DNA of 64,000 bases from Rhodovastum atsumiense (GTDB lineage: Bacteria; Pseudomonadota; Alphaproteobacteria; Acetobacterales; Acetobacteraceae): positions 1 to 64,000 of the forward strand of contig JAMFSE010000071.1 of the NCBI GenBank assembly GCA_026225115.1, given 5' to 3'. A model generated the notes under the pieces. It was not told the DNA's origin. It worked only from the letters and a program-made list of their open reading frames with translations, and did no database searches. Positions 63,554-64,000 of this stretch are shown here, in pieces. A program made the position numbers and the translations under genes. Position 1 is the stretch's first letter, and each line of letters opens with the position of its first letter.

Positions 63554-64000
63554 GCAATACGCTGGTGGCCGATGGCGGCGTAGCGCCAGGAAGTGCTGCG
63601 CCGCCGCTGCAAAAAACTCGATCCCGCAAAAAATTGCTGCTGGGCGGCGCAGCAGTTTTGGTGATCCTCGGCACGCTCTGGTACAGCGTGCAATATTGGA
63701 CAATCGGGCGCTTCATCGAAAGCACGGATGACGCCTATGTCGGCGGCGACATAACCGACCTGGCGCCGCGCGTGGATGGGTTGATTGTGCAAGTTGCGGT
63801 GCATGACAACCAATCGGTGCATGCCGGCGATCTGCTGGTCAAAATCGATGACCGGGATTATCGCACCGCACTCGCCAAGGCGCAGGCGGAAGTCGCCGGA
63901 GACCAGGCCCGGCTCGCCAATCTCGACGCCAACACCACCCTGCAACTGGCGCTGATCGACGAAGCAAAAGCGGATGTCCGCTCAGCGGCGGCGCAGACCG
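63550..64000 (+). CDS. HlyD/EmrA-family membrane fusion protein (cut by the window end)
   Basis: The frame starts with GTG overlapping the SDR stop and stays open to the last base, 150 codons. After a 30-residue cytoplasmic start, one membrane helix is seen (KKLLLGGAAVLVILGTLW), then STDDAYVGGDITDLAPRVDGLI and NQSVHAGDLLVKIDDRDYR, the EmrA/HlyD lipoyl-like half motif, and the beginning of a coiled coil. It would be the periplasmic adaptor of a tripartite drug exporter, whose inner-membrane pump presumably lies just beyond the window. Confidence 0.9.
   Translation, partial: MSNTLVADGGVAPGSAAPPLQKTRSRKKLLLGGAAVLVILGTLWYSVQYWTIGRFIESTDDAYVGGDITDLAPRVDGLIVQVAVHDNQSVHAGDLLVKIDDRDYRTALAKAQAEVAGDQARLANLDANTTLQLALIDEAKADVRSAAAQT

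Overview
This is a GC-rich chromosomal window with tightly packed, mostly house-keeping and catabolic genes. It looks alphaproteobacterial: there is a GcrA-type cell-cycle regulator, the dusB(nifR3)-ntrB-ntrC-ntrY-ntrX nitrogen-regulation block in its alphaproteobacterial order, and a DUF1285/MoxR/DUF58/DUF4159 neighbourhood. The general gene style and the AT-rich intergenic repeats suggest Acetobacterales (Acidocella/Acidiphilium-like), but that narrower placement is inference. No phage, integrase, transposase, CRISPR, rRNA or tRNA was seen.

Layout. 1-2.2 kb: glgX, broken by an in-frame amber codon. 2.2-5.5 kb: divergent katG/oxyR with an OxyR-type box between them. 5.5-12.6 kb: a six-gene minus-strand operon (two-domain ABC ATPase, two permeases, BMP-type binding protein, biuret-hydrolase-like amidase, NCS2 purine-type permease), divergent from an 8-oxoguanine deaminase. 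14-16.3 kb: corA, sufE, aldo/keto reductase. 16.5-20.7 kb: a small cassette of SDR, adenylate-forming ligase, free-standing acyl carrier protein and 14-TM exporter, possibly an undescribed acyl/aryl-metabolite pathway. 20.9-25 kb: surface-polysaccharide glycosyltransferases and an epimerase. 25.1-29.5 kb: moxR-DUF58-DUF4159. 29.6-32 kb: DUF1285, CoA-type Nudix hydrolase, CCA/poly(A) polymerase. 32.1-36 kb: FAN1-like nuclease, CYP153-like P450, two small exported proteins. 36.1-43.5 kb: ntrX, ntrY, ntrC (also broken by an in-frame amber), ntrB, dusB. 43.7-46.9 kb: a large protein with a CHAP/NlpC-like region and cadherin-like repeats, a CHAP lipoprotein, a GNAT. 47-52.2 kb: murJ, trpS, csp, gcrA, SH3 protein, moeB-like. 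52.3-58.5 kb: the ureide pathway, with puuE, uraH, an FAD enzyme, uraD and guaD on the minus strand, divergent from an allantoate-amidohydrolase-like gene and a second M20 hydrolase. 58.6-64 kb: a very large double glycosyltransferase, then a LysR gene divergent from an AhpD-like protein, an SDR and the start of an HlyD/EmrA exporter subunit that runs off the window.

Two themes stand out. First, purine nitrogen: uptake and 8-oxoguanine deamination (5.5-14 kb, beside katG/oxyR) make urate, and the 52-58 kb cluster takes 5-hydroxyisourate on to allantoin and allantoate; no recognisable urate oxidase is present, and an uncharacterised FAD oxidoreductase sits exactly where that step is missing. 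Second, intergenic structure: a five-copy AT-rich multi-hairpin repeat family and a separate palindromic family lie mainly between convergent genes, where they probably act as bidirectional terminators. Two conserved genes, glgX and ntrC, carry single in-frame TAG codons; TAG is an ordinary stop here, so these are nonsense mutations or base-call errors rather than recoding.
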